Of a DNA stretch of 59,090 bases, positions 41,421-49,264 are shown in pieces. Origin of the DNA: a virus. How positions within the stretch are numbered: position 1 is the stretch's first letter; every line of letters starts with the position of its first letter. Where the stretch lies: the IMG/VR virus record IMGVR_UViG_3300005581_000015, positions 1 through 59,090 of that record. One strand, written 5' to 3'. Under the pieces are notes generated by a model, which saw nothing but the letters and a program-made list of their open reading frames with translations, made no database searches and had not been told where the DNA came from. Position numbers and translations under genes: made by a program.

Positions 41421-41988
41421 TTAAATTAATTAACAGATAGGGTAGGTACTTTTTAATTTTCTTTCCTTGATCGTTGCGAGCAAAGTATGCCCATTTATTG
41501 TCCCGGCCAATTTCGTTTTTGTTGATCCATCGAATGTCACCATCCACTTCAGAAGAATAGGCATACCGGTCCCAGACAAAGTCGGGGAACAGATATTCTA
41601 TAGCTCTAAAACTATAACGATAATAGTCATCAGGATAGGCATGATACCGCCAAACCCATGGCACACAGATATAAAGTTTACCACCAGGCTTAACTACCTC
41701 GGCAATTTTTTCCGCCATGACCCACGGGTTTGGTACATGTTCCATTACACTGCAACAAATTGCAAGATCAAAATGATTTTTAGGCAATGGATTTTCGGGC
41801 GCTGTTAAATCACAGACCACGTCAACGTCAGAACCAGGCACCAGGTCTGTGCCAATGTATTCAGCAGCAGTGGGTGCAAAGTATTGTCGAAAACCAGTGG
41901 AATTTTCTCTGGCTCCTATTTCTAATACTGAACCGGTCACAGTCGGGCACACTGTCTTAATGTAATGTAAATCGTTTGGGCTTCCCAT
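41401..41988 (-). CDS. SAM-dependent methyltransferase (class I)
   Basis: A 195-residue methyltransferase: VLEIGARENSTGFRQYF is motif I, ICCSVMEHVPNPW the post-I motif, and EVVKPGGKLYICVPW motif III. Similar in order to the next gene downstream, suggesting related enzymes with different substrates. CAACAAAGGATATAAT precedes the ATG, one of the few good ribosome binding sites in the operon. Confidence 0.8.
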   Translation of the reverse strand: MGSPNDLHYIKTVCPTVTGSVLEIGARENSTGFRQYFAPTAAEYIGTDLVPGSDVDVVCDLTAPENPLPKNHFDLAICCSVMEHVPNPWVMAEKIAEVVKPGGKLYICVPWVWRYHAYPDDYYRYSFRAIEYLFPDFVWDRYAYSSEVDGDIRWINKNEIGRDNKWAYFARNDQGKKIKKYLPYLLINLIGTKSA

Positions 41989-42005
41989 ATTATATCCTTT
42001 GTTGT

Positions 42006-42968
42006 TTAATGATTGCAGTTTTTAATTGCATATTCTGCCGCTTCCCACCAACGTTGTGCAATGACTTCGGGCAAATAGTTTTGTTTGGTGTACTGTTGTC
42101 CTTGAGCAATGCGTTCCAATACCTGCCCTGGGTGTGCTTGTGCCCACTTAATGCCTGCAATGTAATCTTGTTGCCAGGTGTAGGCATCAAACTCTACATA
42201 GCTGGCCAAAGGACTAGTTACAACAAACTTTCCACTAATTAACCCATCAATTAATCTATTAGCACTCTTGGTATCAGTTCGGTGATTCTGTGACTCAACT
42301 GGCATTAACACAATGTCACAGTCTTGCATCTTTTCACCCTGTAATTCCCATGTCCAATCTAGTATACTAATTTTATCAAAGTTAATTCCAGAGAATACTC
42401 CACGACGTTGGCGTTCCTTCATTTTGTTGGTGATGCGTTCAGCTTTGGCTGTTACCATGGTAAAGTGGTAGTTGCCAATTTCACGTTCTAGTCTTTGCCA
42501 CAGTGTCACCCAATCAACAAACTTTAAACTTGCGCCTGACCCAAACCACAACAATTGTATGGGTTGGCGGTTATCGAATGCGGGCGGCAGCTCAGGACGC
42601 TCGCAAGGATCTGGAATAACAATGCTGTCTCGGCCAGTGTGCTCTTTAACACTCACAGCCATTTGTTCGCTGTTGACTGTGATAAAGTCAGCGGCTAGAC
42701 AACACGGCAAGTATTCTTCTTTCTCATCAAATTTGTTATCGCAGAGGTCGTAGACTACAACAGCACCACGATTACGTGCTTCAAGCAAATGTTCGGGTTG
42801 ACTGTGTTTGAGCGCAACAAACACAGTGTCTGCGTCAATGCCGTCAAAACTGGCCAATGCTGTGGCTGCCTTGCCTTGAGCTTGCAGGGTTTTTGCAGTT
42901 AGTTCGCCACGCAGTCTATGACTAGCCCTTGACGATTTTATTTTTGAACTAAAAAATCTAATATTCAT
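42006..42968 (-). CDS. GT-B glycosyltransferase (GT4-like)
   Basis: A 320-residue glycosyltransferase of the GT-B fold. The N-terminal domain starts MNIRFFSSKIKSSRASHRLRG; the ATG at 42968 overlaps the upstream stop (ATGA) and is preferred over one at 42986. FADNRQPIQLLWFGSGASLK opens the C-terminal nucleotide-sugar domain and CDIVLMPVES with SANRLIDGLISGKFVVTSPL matches the donor-binding E-x7-E-like segment. Donor and acceptor unknown. In the polysaccharide operon. Confidence 0.75.
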   Translation of the reverse strand: MNIRFFSSKIKSSRASHRLRGELTAKTLQAQGKAATALASFDGIDADTVFVALKHSQPEHLLEARNRGAVVVYDLCDNKFDEKEEYLPCCLAADFITVNSEQMAVSVKEHTGRDSIVIPDPCERPELPPAFDNRQPIQLLWFGSGASLKFVDWVTLWQRLEREIGNYHFTMVTAKAERITNKMKERQRRGVFSGINFDKISILDWTWELQGEKMQDCDIVLMPVESQNHRTDTKSANRLIDGLISGKFVVTSPLASYVEFDAYTWQQDYIAGIKWAQAHPGQVLERIAQGQQYTKQNYLPEVIAQRWWEAAEYAIKNCNH

Positions 42969-43615
42969 TGCCATCCCATGATCCAATCATCTTTAACTTG
43001 TTGTAACACAACCATGCCCCAACTCTTTAACAATTCAATTGCGGCATACTGTCCGTAATCACTGCTGTAGGCATCGTGCGGTTTTTGTTCTACTACAACC
43101 ACCGGACGACACCGACGAATTGTTTGTTCAGCACCTTGAATAACACGATATTCAAACCCTTCGCAGTCCATTTTGATGTAGCTTATGTCGTCAAAGTTGT
43201 AGCTGTCTAATGTTCTTACTTCAGTTTCTCCACTGCCAATGCTGTCTGGAGCAATATGTGTATGTCCCATGTTGCCCAGTGTGACATTCATTTTTGCCCA
43301 GGTATGTTCGTTGCCCAAGGCTTGTTCATACACTGTGAAATTTGTTCTAGTGACATTTTTAGATAAACAATAACGAAACAACTGCACAGGCTCAAATGCA
43401 ATTACTTGATCAAAGCGTTCAGTTAAGTCACGACTCCAAAGTCCCACATTGGCACCAATGTCAATGGCAGTGTGTTTATTGGCGCACAGTGCAATACTAC
43501 GGTCTCTAACTTGATATTGATAACGAGCAGGCCCGCCTTTGTCTACACTTTTTTGTAGCATCTTTTGAAAATGTGATTCGCCTTCGGGGAACCACCATGT
43601 TAAAAATTCATTCAT
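42965..43615 (-). CDS. FkbM-family methyltransferase
   Basis: A FkbM-type O-methyltransferase of about 216 residues. Motifs are AIDIGANVGLWSRDL, VIAFEPVQLFRY, and the FkbM hallmark YIKMDCEGFEYRVIQGAE. FkbM enzymes often methylate sugars or cap polysaccharide chains. Two start codons are possible, 43627 and 43615; the second is preferred as it overlaps the upstream stop less. Operon with the adjacent transferases. Confidence 0.85.
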   Translation of the reverse strand: MNEFLTWWFPEGESHFQKMLQKSVDKGGPARYQYQVRDRSIALCANKHTAIDIGANVGLWSRDLTERFDQVIAFEPVQLFRYCLSKNVTRTNFTVYEQALGNEHTWAKMNVTLGNMGHTHIAPDSIGSGETEVRTLDSYNFDDISYIKMDCEGFEYRVIQGAEQTIRRCRPVVVVEQKPHDAYSSDYGQYAAIELLKSWGMVVLQQVKDDWIMGWQ

Positions 43616-44414
43616 GTCGAGTCTCATCTAAAATTCTTTTTGCAGTGCCATCTTGTAATTCTTTGTTGTGGAACTGTCCGTAGGCCAAATGATATGCCCA
43701 GGCATGCACTAGATCCTGGTCGGGATACCAAGGATTGTCTATGTTGGACAACTGCACATTTGACACCGGCATTGCGGCATTGCAAGGTGCTAGTACAAAT
43801 GCTGGAATCCCTGCAATAATGCTTTCTGTGGCAGCAATACTGTTGAATGTCACTAATGCAAACACATCGTTATCCAATGCAGATTCTAAATCACTGCCAA
43901 CACGGTTTTGTCTATTAGGGTCACGCACACGTAGCTCAATGGGTCTATCTGTGTATCTTTTAATTTCATCAACAGTATTGTTGATCCAGTGGTCTAAGTC
44001 AACACCATAAAATACACAAGGTTTTTCGTCGGGCGCTGCCACTAATATTTTACGCCCGTCTTTGCGCCAGTTGCGAAGTTTAATCTGCAACTTCTCCCAA
44101 CGATCACTGGGTCTTGTAACAATGCTGTTGTGTTGTAGATTGTTGTCAACAATGCGATGCCACTGTTTCCAGCCATTGGGATTAAGTGGGTTTTTGCGAT
44201 TACCCACATACCCAGAGTCCATGTATCGAAATGCACGACCATCCTGCCAGCACTGTTTGATTATTTTGTGTTTCATGATACCGCGTATCACCAATGGATC
44301 GTTGTTGGAATCATAATTCCACGTTTCTAATGTAGTGGGAGCGGCACCAGATCCACGAGCAAACAAATCAATATACTCGTCGGTGCCTTTCTTACTAAGA
44401 TAAGTCCAGTTCAT
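43608..44414 (-). CDS. KpsS/KpsC-like protein, stand-alone homologue of the 35270 fusion C-terminus
   Basis: A 268-residue protein whose middle and end match the C-terminal half of the 35270-36928 fusion: LVIRGIMKHKIIKQC, YMDSGYVGNRKNP, VTRPSDRW, ILVAAPDEKPC and VTFNSIAATESIIAGIPAFVLAP. The serine-rich SIAATE segment corresponds to the SSxG-like donor-binding motif of capsule synthesis proteins. Operon member; upstream gene overlaps by 4 bp. Its gene duplication with the fusion protein is clear by eye. Confidence 0.65.
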   Translation of the reverse strand: MNWTYLSKKGTDEYIDLFARGSGAAPTTLETWNYDSNNDPLVIRGIMKHKIIKQCWQDGRAFRYMDSGYVGNRKNPLNPNGWKQWHRIVDNNLQHNSIVTRPSDRWEKLQIKLRNWRKDGRKILVAAPDEKPCVFYGVDLDHWINNTVDEIKRYTDRPIELRVRDPNRQNRVGSDLESALDNDVFALVTFNSIAATESIIAGIPAFVLAPCNAAMPVSNVQLSNIDNPWYPDQDLVHAWAYHLAYGQFHNKELQDGTAKRILDETRHE

Positions 44415-45223
44415 TGTATGCTTTGCCAGTATGCTTCGTTGCGTTGCACTCGTATATCTTTTTTAAGGCTTTGCCCTGCGGTCTTGCGCTCACCCTTGAG
44501 GTGATCTAGGTATGCGCCCCATTGACTATTAATTAACGGATGCCCCTCGCCTTTGATCAATCCAGCACTCCAGTCTAGTTGGTTCATGCTAATTCGTTCT
44601 CTAACAGCGTCAAATACATAACTGTCGTGCCACTCGCCCAAGGTGAATATTCCGTTTTCAGCATCGTCATAGTAGCGTTGAAATTCTTGTAAAAAGTTCT
44701 GTGCCAATTGTGTACGCAAGTTTACAGCATATAATCCGCACTCACTGAACTTACCAGTACGTCCTAGGTAACACAGATCAACATTTGTTGGGCACATTGA
44801 CTCTATAAACTCTAGACTAATTGGGCTATGACAAACCATGTCAGCATCCATCCATATTAGCCAATCAGTCTGTGCATTTTTTGCACAATGGAAAATGCTG
44901 TAGACCTTGTGTGCAAAGCGAACAGCATCCCATTTAAATCCTTTGCCAGCATCTTTGCGTTTTGAACGTACAGGATCATCTAGGACATTGCCATTGGCCT
45001 TGGGCACATCTCGCCAACGAGTTTTAAATGCAACTAATTCAGGACTGGCAGCATGTAAGTCAAAGACTTTTAAATTTGGTGCAGTCTGGGTAACTTGGCA
45101 GTCCTCGGCATAGACTCTAAGTTCAACAGTGGAAGGCCAGGTTTGTAAAAAGGTTTCAATCATACGTTGCCCGTAACGATTATAACCGTCAGTGTTAAAA
45201 GTGGTAATTACTGTATATTTCAT
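44411..45223 (-). CDS. GT-A-like glycosyltransferase
   Basis: A 270-residue protein starting MKYTVITTFNTDGYNRYGQRMIETF, a typical Rossmann-like glycosyltransferase N-terminus. The DXD-type motif is WLIWMDADMVCH near residue 121, and GEWHDSYVFDAVRE follows in the acceptor half. First gene of the minus-strand operon; a CTAAATA box (45230-45236) lies 6 nt before the ATG. Sugar specificity unknown. Confidence 0.75.
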   Translation of the reverse strand: MKYTVITTFNTDGYNRYGQRMIETFLQTWPSTVELRVYAEDCQVTQTAPNLKVFDLHAASPELVAFKTRWRDVPKANGNVLDDPVRSKRKDAGKGFKWDAVRFAHKVYSIFHCAKNAQTDWLIWMDADMVCHSPISLEFIESMCPTNVDLCYLGRTGKFSECGLYAVNLRTQLAQNFLQEFQRYYDDAENGIFTLGEWHDSYVFDAVRERISMNQLDWSAGLIKGEGHPLINSQWGAYLDHLKGERKTAGQSLKKDIRVQRNEAYWQSIQ

Positions 45224-45229
45224 GTGAGG

Positions 45230-45236
45230 TATTTAG
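45230..45236 (-). promoter_or_regulatory. Late-like box (CTAAATA) 6 nt before the minus-strand operon start
   Basis: Read on the minus strand, CTAAATA then CCTCAC then ATG. The spacing of 6 nt equals that of the leaderless sigma70-type promoters elsewhere in the window. The first gene of the long polysaccharide operon would therefore be leaderless. Confidence 0.4.
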
Positions 45237-46087
45237 TGACAAAGACCATGGCCTGGTTCCCAAATGGGTGCGCCTTGAATTCCAAGGACCCAATGGCAGC
45301 AGTATTATCAGCTGTCAAAAATAAGTTAAACTACACTGTTGTAGAAAACTCGCTTGACGCAGATATTGCTGTTATATGGAGTGTACTCTGGCATGGCCGT
45401 ATGGCCACAAATGAGGCAGTGTATCAGCATTATCGTAGACAAGGTAAGTCAGTTCTTATCATTGATGTGGGTGCTCTACACCGTAATATAACCTGGAAGC
45501 TGTCTGTCAACAATATCAACGCCCTGGGATATTACGGTCACACTACAAACTTAGATCTAGACCGACCTAAGAAATTAGGTATAAGGATAGCACACCCAAC
45601 CAAAATAAATTCGGCAATCTTAATTGCAACCCAGCATCGAAAAAGTCTACAATTGCAGAATGTAAGTCAAGAAGAATTGATTAATAAACAAATACGCATG
45701 ATTCAGCAACACTCTGACAGACTAATTGTTGTCAGAAATCATCCACGATGTCCGTTAAATTGGGCTGACATACTGCGTCCTGGGGTCACACAACAAATAC
45801 CAAAATTAGTGGCCAATACCTACGATTCGTACGATGTTGACTACAACTATCATGCAGTTGTAAATTATAACAGTGGACCAGGGATACAAGCGGCTCTTGC
45901 CGGGGTACAGATAATAGTTGATAACTCCAGTCTGGCCCATCCAGTATCTAATGTATTAGAGCAAGTTGACAACTATGAATTTGAAGATCGCAGTGAATGG
46001 TTGGTTCAAATTGCACACACTGAGTACACAGTCGATGAATTACAACAAGGAGCCTGGATTGATAGGATATCACCAGCATTGCAATGA
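45236..46087 (+). CDS. KpsS/KpsC-like glycosyltransferase family protein
   Basis: A 283-residue protein. The start is GTG at 45236 with TGAGGT just upstream, or ATG at 45248 (AWFPNGCALNSK). Like the 36921 protein it has VVRNHPRCPLNW (HP motif) and NYNSGPGIQAALAGVQIIVDNSS (donor-site Ser/Gly motif), typical of the capsule synthesis family. It is divergently transcribed from the minus-strand operon with only 12 bp between the two genes. Downstream gene overlaps by ATGA. Confidence 0.6.
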   Translation: MTKTMAWFPNGCALNSKDPMAAVLSAVKNKLNYTVVENSLDADIAVIWSVLWHGRMATNEAVYQHYRRQGKSVLIIDVGALHRNITWKLSVNNINALGYYGHTTNLDLDRPKKLGIRIAHPTKINSAILIATQHRKSLQLQNVSQEELINKQIRMIQQHSDRLIVVRNHPRCPLNWADILRPGVTQQIPKLVANTYDSYDVDYNYHAVVNYNSGPGIQAALAGVQIIVDNSSLAHPVSNVLEQVDNYEFEDRSEWLVQIAHTEYTVDELQQGAWIDRISPALQ

Positions 46088-46938
46088 GTAAACATGAAAA
46101 ACGATTGGCACTTGAAGATTTAAAACGTAGACAAAACAAAGAAATTGCCAAGGCAGCTAAAAGACAACATAAACAAACACAGCAAGCCCAGGTCAATACC
46201 ACCGAAGCCAATTTAATTGCTGACAACGACACACTTGATTGTGCATGTTTAATACACGGCACTGGGTACGATTGGAAATATGTAGAAACACTCTACAATA
46301 TGTTAACCAGAAATTGTACCAAAAAAATACGCCTACATGTATACACCGAGGAAAGTAGGGCAGTCCCGGCGCACATGATTAAGCATGTATTACAGGAATG
46401 GAAAGGTGTGTCTGGACCAAGATTGAGTTGGTGGTACAAAATGCAGATGTTTAATCGAGAGCATCACAGCGGTCCCATGCTATATTTTGATCTTGACATA
46501 GTTATAGTTAGAAACATTGACTGGATCACCGAACTGCCAACACGTTATTTTTGGGCTATTAAGGACTTTCGTTACCTCTGGCGAGGAAATCACAATGGCA
46601 TAAACTCAAGTATCATGTGGTGGGACACCCGCCGCTTCCATCATATATGGCAGGAGTTTTCCAATCAAAACATAGATTTGGTACGTAAAAGATATCACGG
46701 TGATCAAGACTACATATCGGCACGTATTACAGACACTGAGCGCAGAACTTTTGATCAGAAATACACACAAAGCTGGCGCTGGGAAGCACTCAACGGCGGC
46801 ATGAATTTTACGACCCGGGTGTATAAACGCCCAAATACTGGCACCACAATTGGTGACGAAACATCAGTGCTAATATTCCATGGAAATCCCAAACCACACG
46901 AGGTTGAAGACCTAGAAATAGTCAAGTACTGGAGATAA
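46084..46938 (+). CDS. GT-A-like glycosyltransferase
   Basis: A 284-residue transferase with a lysine-rich 45-residue N-terminal extension. Core: LIHGTGYDWKYVETLYNML, RLHVYTEE, SWWYKMQMFNRE, then the DXD motif MLYFDLDIVIVRNID near residue 138. INSSIMWWD and LIFHGNPKPHEVED near the C-terminus are the acceptor and metal-binding segments. A positive N-terminus could contact nucleic acid or membrane. Last gene of the sugar island; ATGA-coupled to the gene before it. Confidence 0.78.
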   Translation: MSKHEKRLALEDLKRRQNKEIAKAAKRQHKQTQQAQVNTTEANLIADNDTLDCACLIHGTGYDWKYVETLYNMLTRNCTKKIRLHVYTEESRAVPAHMIKHVLQEWKGVSGPRLSWWYKMQMFNREHHSGPMLYFDLDIVIVRNIDWITELPTRYFWAIKDFRYLWRGNHNGINSSIMWWDTRRFHHIWQEFSNQNIDLVRKRYHGDQDYISARITDTERRTFDQKYTQSWRWEALNGGMNFTTRVYKRPNTGTTIGDETSVLIFHGNPKPHEVEDLEIVKYWR

Positions 46939-46945
46939 CTTTTTC

Positions 46946-46952
46946 ATAAATA
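46946..46952 (+). promoter_or_regulatory. T4-type late promoter box (ATAAATA)
   Basis: ATAAATA 22 nt before the ATG at 46975, with TAAGGAGACC as a strong ribosome binding site. Matches the sheath and tube promoters in arrangement. Confidence 0.6.
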
Positions 46953-46974
46953 TTATCATGTAAGGAGACCATTG

Positions 46975-47757
46975 ATGTCATTAAGATCAAGTAAACTAGT
47001 TGCAGTTGCACATTCAGAATCGGGAAATGCTGGTGTAAGTGTGTCAGTCAACGGAAATGTTGTATATTCGGGTGCTACTGCACCTGCTATTACCGGGCCG
47101 GGAGATAAAATTATTGAATATGGCGAACTTTGCACATTTGATATTGATAGTGCGTTGACTGGAAATGTGGCAGTGTCTATTACTGCCACATCGGGCAATA
47201 TATATTTCAAAGACATTATAACAAATAATTCTGCGTTTGTCATACGGGTACAAGCCACTGGCGATCAATCTATTTTACACCCTGACAGGCCAGAGTGGGT
47301 TGAATTAGAAGCAGATGCTGAAGCAACGTTGACCTCAAACCAGGTCATTTTTGGCAACATGAACCTACCAGTTGAAAATGTAACAGCAGGCGACACATAT
47401 AAATTAATCTGGGGACAGTTCCCAAATCCAGTAACTGAAGAAACATCAATTAGTGAGTTATTATTAGGACATTATTCGGACCCAAGTTTAGATTATCTTG
47501 ATAATGGCGGTTTTAGTTCTGTGAATATTGATGGCGAAGAAGTAGACCCATTTGAAAAACGTGCAAATGGCCTTGTGCACGGGATTAGTCATTTTAGATA
47601 CATTATACCAGAAAATAGTACATTAACATTTAATTATTATATTGACCCAAATGCAGTGTTTGACCCCAATAGTAGTAATAATGATTTACGAACTCAGATT
47701 AACGCATTAACTCCAATGGCTTGTCCTTATACTCTGGATGTCAATGACCGGGATTAA
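46975..47757 (+). CDS. Putative virion protein, beta-rich
   Basis: A 260-residue protein rich in Val, Ser, Gly and Asn. GVSVSVNGNVVYSG and AVSITATSGNIYFKDII are the alternating pattern of phage beta-sandwich proteins, followed by EWVELEADAEATL and a Pro/Asn-rich end. The late box and good ribosome binding site suggest a structural role. It is followed by a strong terminator. No family can be assigned. Confidence 0.6.
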   Translation: MSLRSSKLVAVAHSESGNAGVSVSVNGNVVYSGATAPAITGPGDKIIEYGELCTFDIDSALTGNVAVSITATSGNIYFKDIITNNSAFVIRVQATGDQSILHPDRPEWVELEADAEATLTSNQVIFGNMNLPVENVTAGDTYKLIWGQFPNPVTEETSISELLLGHYSDPSLDYLDNGGFSSVNIDGEEVDPFEKRANGLVHGISHFRYIIPENSTLTFNYYIDPNAVFDPNSSNNDLRTQINALTPMACPYTLDVNDRD

Positions 47758-47780
47758 TTCGATAATACTAATTTAAATAA

Positions 47781-47804
47781 ACCCTACATAATGTAGGGTT
47801 TTTT
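47781..47804 (+). terminator. Rho-independent terminator
   Basis: ACCCTACA (47781-47788), loop TAA, TGTAGGGT (47792-47799) followed by TTTTT. A perfect stem with a U-tract, placed after the 46975-47757 gene and before the next promoter. Confidence 0.88.
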
Positions 47805-47849
47805 GTTTGTTGCAGAAAAACAACACTGGATTACGCTGAATTATTTTGG

Positions 47850-47878
47850 TTGACCAAAAATGCCCATTTTGCTATAAT
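47850..47878 (+). promoter_or_regulatory. Sigma70-type promoter
   Basis: TTGACC (47850-47855), 17-bp spacer, TATAAT (47873-47878) with the -10 extended by TGC. The -10 ends 29 nt before the small gene at 47908. Confidence 0.85.
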
Positions 47879-47907
47879 AGAAGTATAGTAAGAAACAAGG
47901 AGCAGAA

Positions 47908-48087
47908 ATGCAAATCACTACAGCGATCAAACACTTGCAAAAAGAAGCAGAATTCCTAGGCATGCCCTTGCTGGAAACCCTGCAATTTATCCAAAAAAAT
48001 CCCCTGGCTCAGCCCCAACGCACCATGGAAGCCTATCGGGTGTTTGTGTCACAGGGTAGCAAGATGTTTGCCCCGGTTGACCAATAA
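47908..48087 (+). CDS. 59-residue small protein of unknown function
   Basis: A 59-residue protein starting MQITTAIKHLQKEAEFLG, with an AAGGAGCAGAA ribosome binding site and a near-consensus promoter upstream. Helical N-terminus with HLQKEAEFLGMP, then FIQKNPLAQPQRT; the stop lies inside the next promoter's -35 region. It is real because promoter, ribosome binding site and coding frame agree. Function unknown. Confidence 0.7.
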   Translation: MQITTAIKHLQKEAEFLGMPLLETLQFIQKNPLAQPQRTMEAYRVFVSQGSKMFAPVDQ

Positions 48088-48105
48088 TTTGGTTTGTTAT
48101 ATAAT
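48077..48105 (+). promoter_or_regulatory. Sigma70-type promoter overlapping the preceding stop
   Basis: TTGACC (48077-48082), 17-bp spacer, TATAAT (48100-48105). The -35 overlaps the last codons of the 59-residue gene. The -10 ends 29 nt before the AAA+ ATPase ATG, identical to the previous unit. Confidence 0.85.
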
Positions 48106-48134
48106 ACTTGTATTGAAACTTTAAAAGGACTTGC

Positions 48135-49169
48135 ATGAGCACTATTCGAGTAGTCAACGGCGTTTATCGTAATCAGCCCGTTCGTAATGTTACTTTTACT
48201 CTTGTAAAAGGGTTTCAAACTGGCGCCAAGGGCGGGTTTGTTACTGTAGACAGCAATGGTTACTTTGGACCCGAGTTTGACAAAGTGCGCATCCGGGTCA
48301 GTGACATCAACGACGTTGAATATGTAAATGGAGAATCTATGCCCCAGGCAAAAACACAGAAGGTAGTAGAGTTTAAAAAAGAAGTGCCGGTAGAGACTGA
48401 AGAACAGGCTATGGCACGTATTCGTGAGCGTTTTGAGATCTTGCATGAGATGACAAAGGCCGCAACTGCCGGCGACATTCGTGCTATGATTGTCAGCGGC
48501 CCGCCCGGCGTAGGCAAGAGCTTTGGTGTTGAGCAAGAAGTTGACAAGGCTTGCTTGTTTGACAAACTCAGTGGCAAGCGACTCCGTGCAGAGGTAGTCA
48601 AGGGCAGTGCTACCCCAATTGGTTTGTACCAAACATTGTACAAATATTCTGACCCCAACTGTGTGTTGGTGTTTGACGACTGTGACAGCATCTTGTTAGA
48701 TGATGTTGCTCTTAACTTGCTCAAGGGTGCCCTGGACTCAGGCAAGAAGCGTAAGATTTCCTGGTTGTCAGAGTCCAGCACTTTGCGACGTGAAGGCATC
48801 CCAGATCAATTTGAGTTCAAAGGCAGTGTTATCTTTATTACAAACTTGAAGTTTGACCAAATGAAGTCGCAGAAGTTGCGGGATCACTTGGATGCATTGC
48901 AAAGTCGTTGTCACTACCTGGACTTGACCTTGGATACCATGCGTGACAAGATCTTACGCATTAAACAGATTGCCAGTGATGGTGTGTTATTCCAAGACTA
49001 CGAGTTTGAGAAGTGTACCCAGGACGACATCATTGAGTTCATGAATACCAACCAAGCTCGCTTGCGTGAGATGAGTTTGCGCATGGCTCTTAAGATTGCA
49101 GACTTGGTCAAGAGCTTCCCTGCAAAGTGGAGACTTATGGCTGAGACTACTTGCATGAAGAGTGCCTAA
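48135..49169 (+). CDS. AAA+ ATPase
   Basis: A 344-residue AAA+ protein. Residues 1-85 are a beta-rich N-terminal domain. Walker A is SGPPGVGKSF near residue 122, Walker B VLVFDDCDSILLDD near residue 175, and the sensor-1 segment VIFITNLKFDQM near residue 238. SRCHYLDLTLDTMRDKI is the C-terminal lid region. Family membership beyond AAA+ is unclear; similar proteins in T4-like phages are annotated simply as ATPase. TTTAAAAGGACTTGC precedes the ATG. A terminator follows. Confidence 0.85.
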   Translation: MSTIRVVNGVYRNQPVRNVTFTLVKGFQTGAKGGFVTVDSNGYFGPEFDKVRIRVSDINDVEYVNGESMPQAKTQKVVEFKKEVPVETEEQAMARIRERFEILHEMTKAATAGDIRAMIVSGPPGVGKSFGVEQEVDKACLFDKLSGKRLRAEVVKGSATPIGLYQTLYKYSDPNCVLVFDDCDSILLDDVALNLLKGALDSGKKRKISWLSESSTLRREGIPDQFEFKGSVIFITNLKFDQMKSQKLRDHLDALQSRCHYLDLTLDTMRDKILRIKQIASDGVLFQDYEFEKCTQDDIIEFMNTNQARLREMSLRMALKIADLVKSFPAKWRLMAETTCMKSA

Positions 49170-49185
49170 GTAGTTTGAACTTTGG

Positions 49186-49207
49186 CAAAAGGGCTTAGGC
49201 CCTTTTG
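49186..49207 (+). terminator. Rho-independent terminator
   Basis: CAAAAGGGC (49186-49194), loop TTAG, GCCCTTTTG (49199-49207), then TCTT. A 9-bp stem; A/T flanks make it usable from either strand. It ends the AAA+ ATPase unit just before the uvsW promoter. Confidence 0.8.
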
Positions 49208-49209
49208 TC

Positions 49210-49238
49210 TTGACTATTGTGCTAGAATAGTGTATTAT
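49210..49238 (+). promoter_or_regulatory. Sigma70-type promoter of uvsW
   Basis: TTGACT (49210-49215), 17-bp spacer, TATTAT (49233-49238). The -10 ends 26 nt before the ATG at 49265. Confidence 0.75.
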
Positions 49239-49264
49239 ATTAAATACACATTAACATTCAATAA

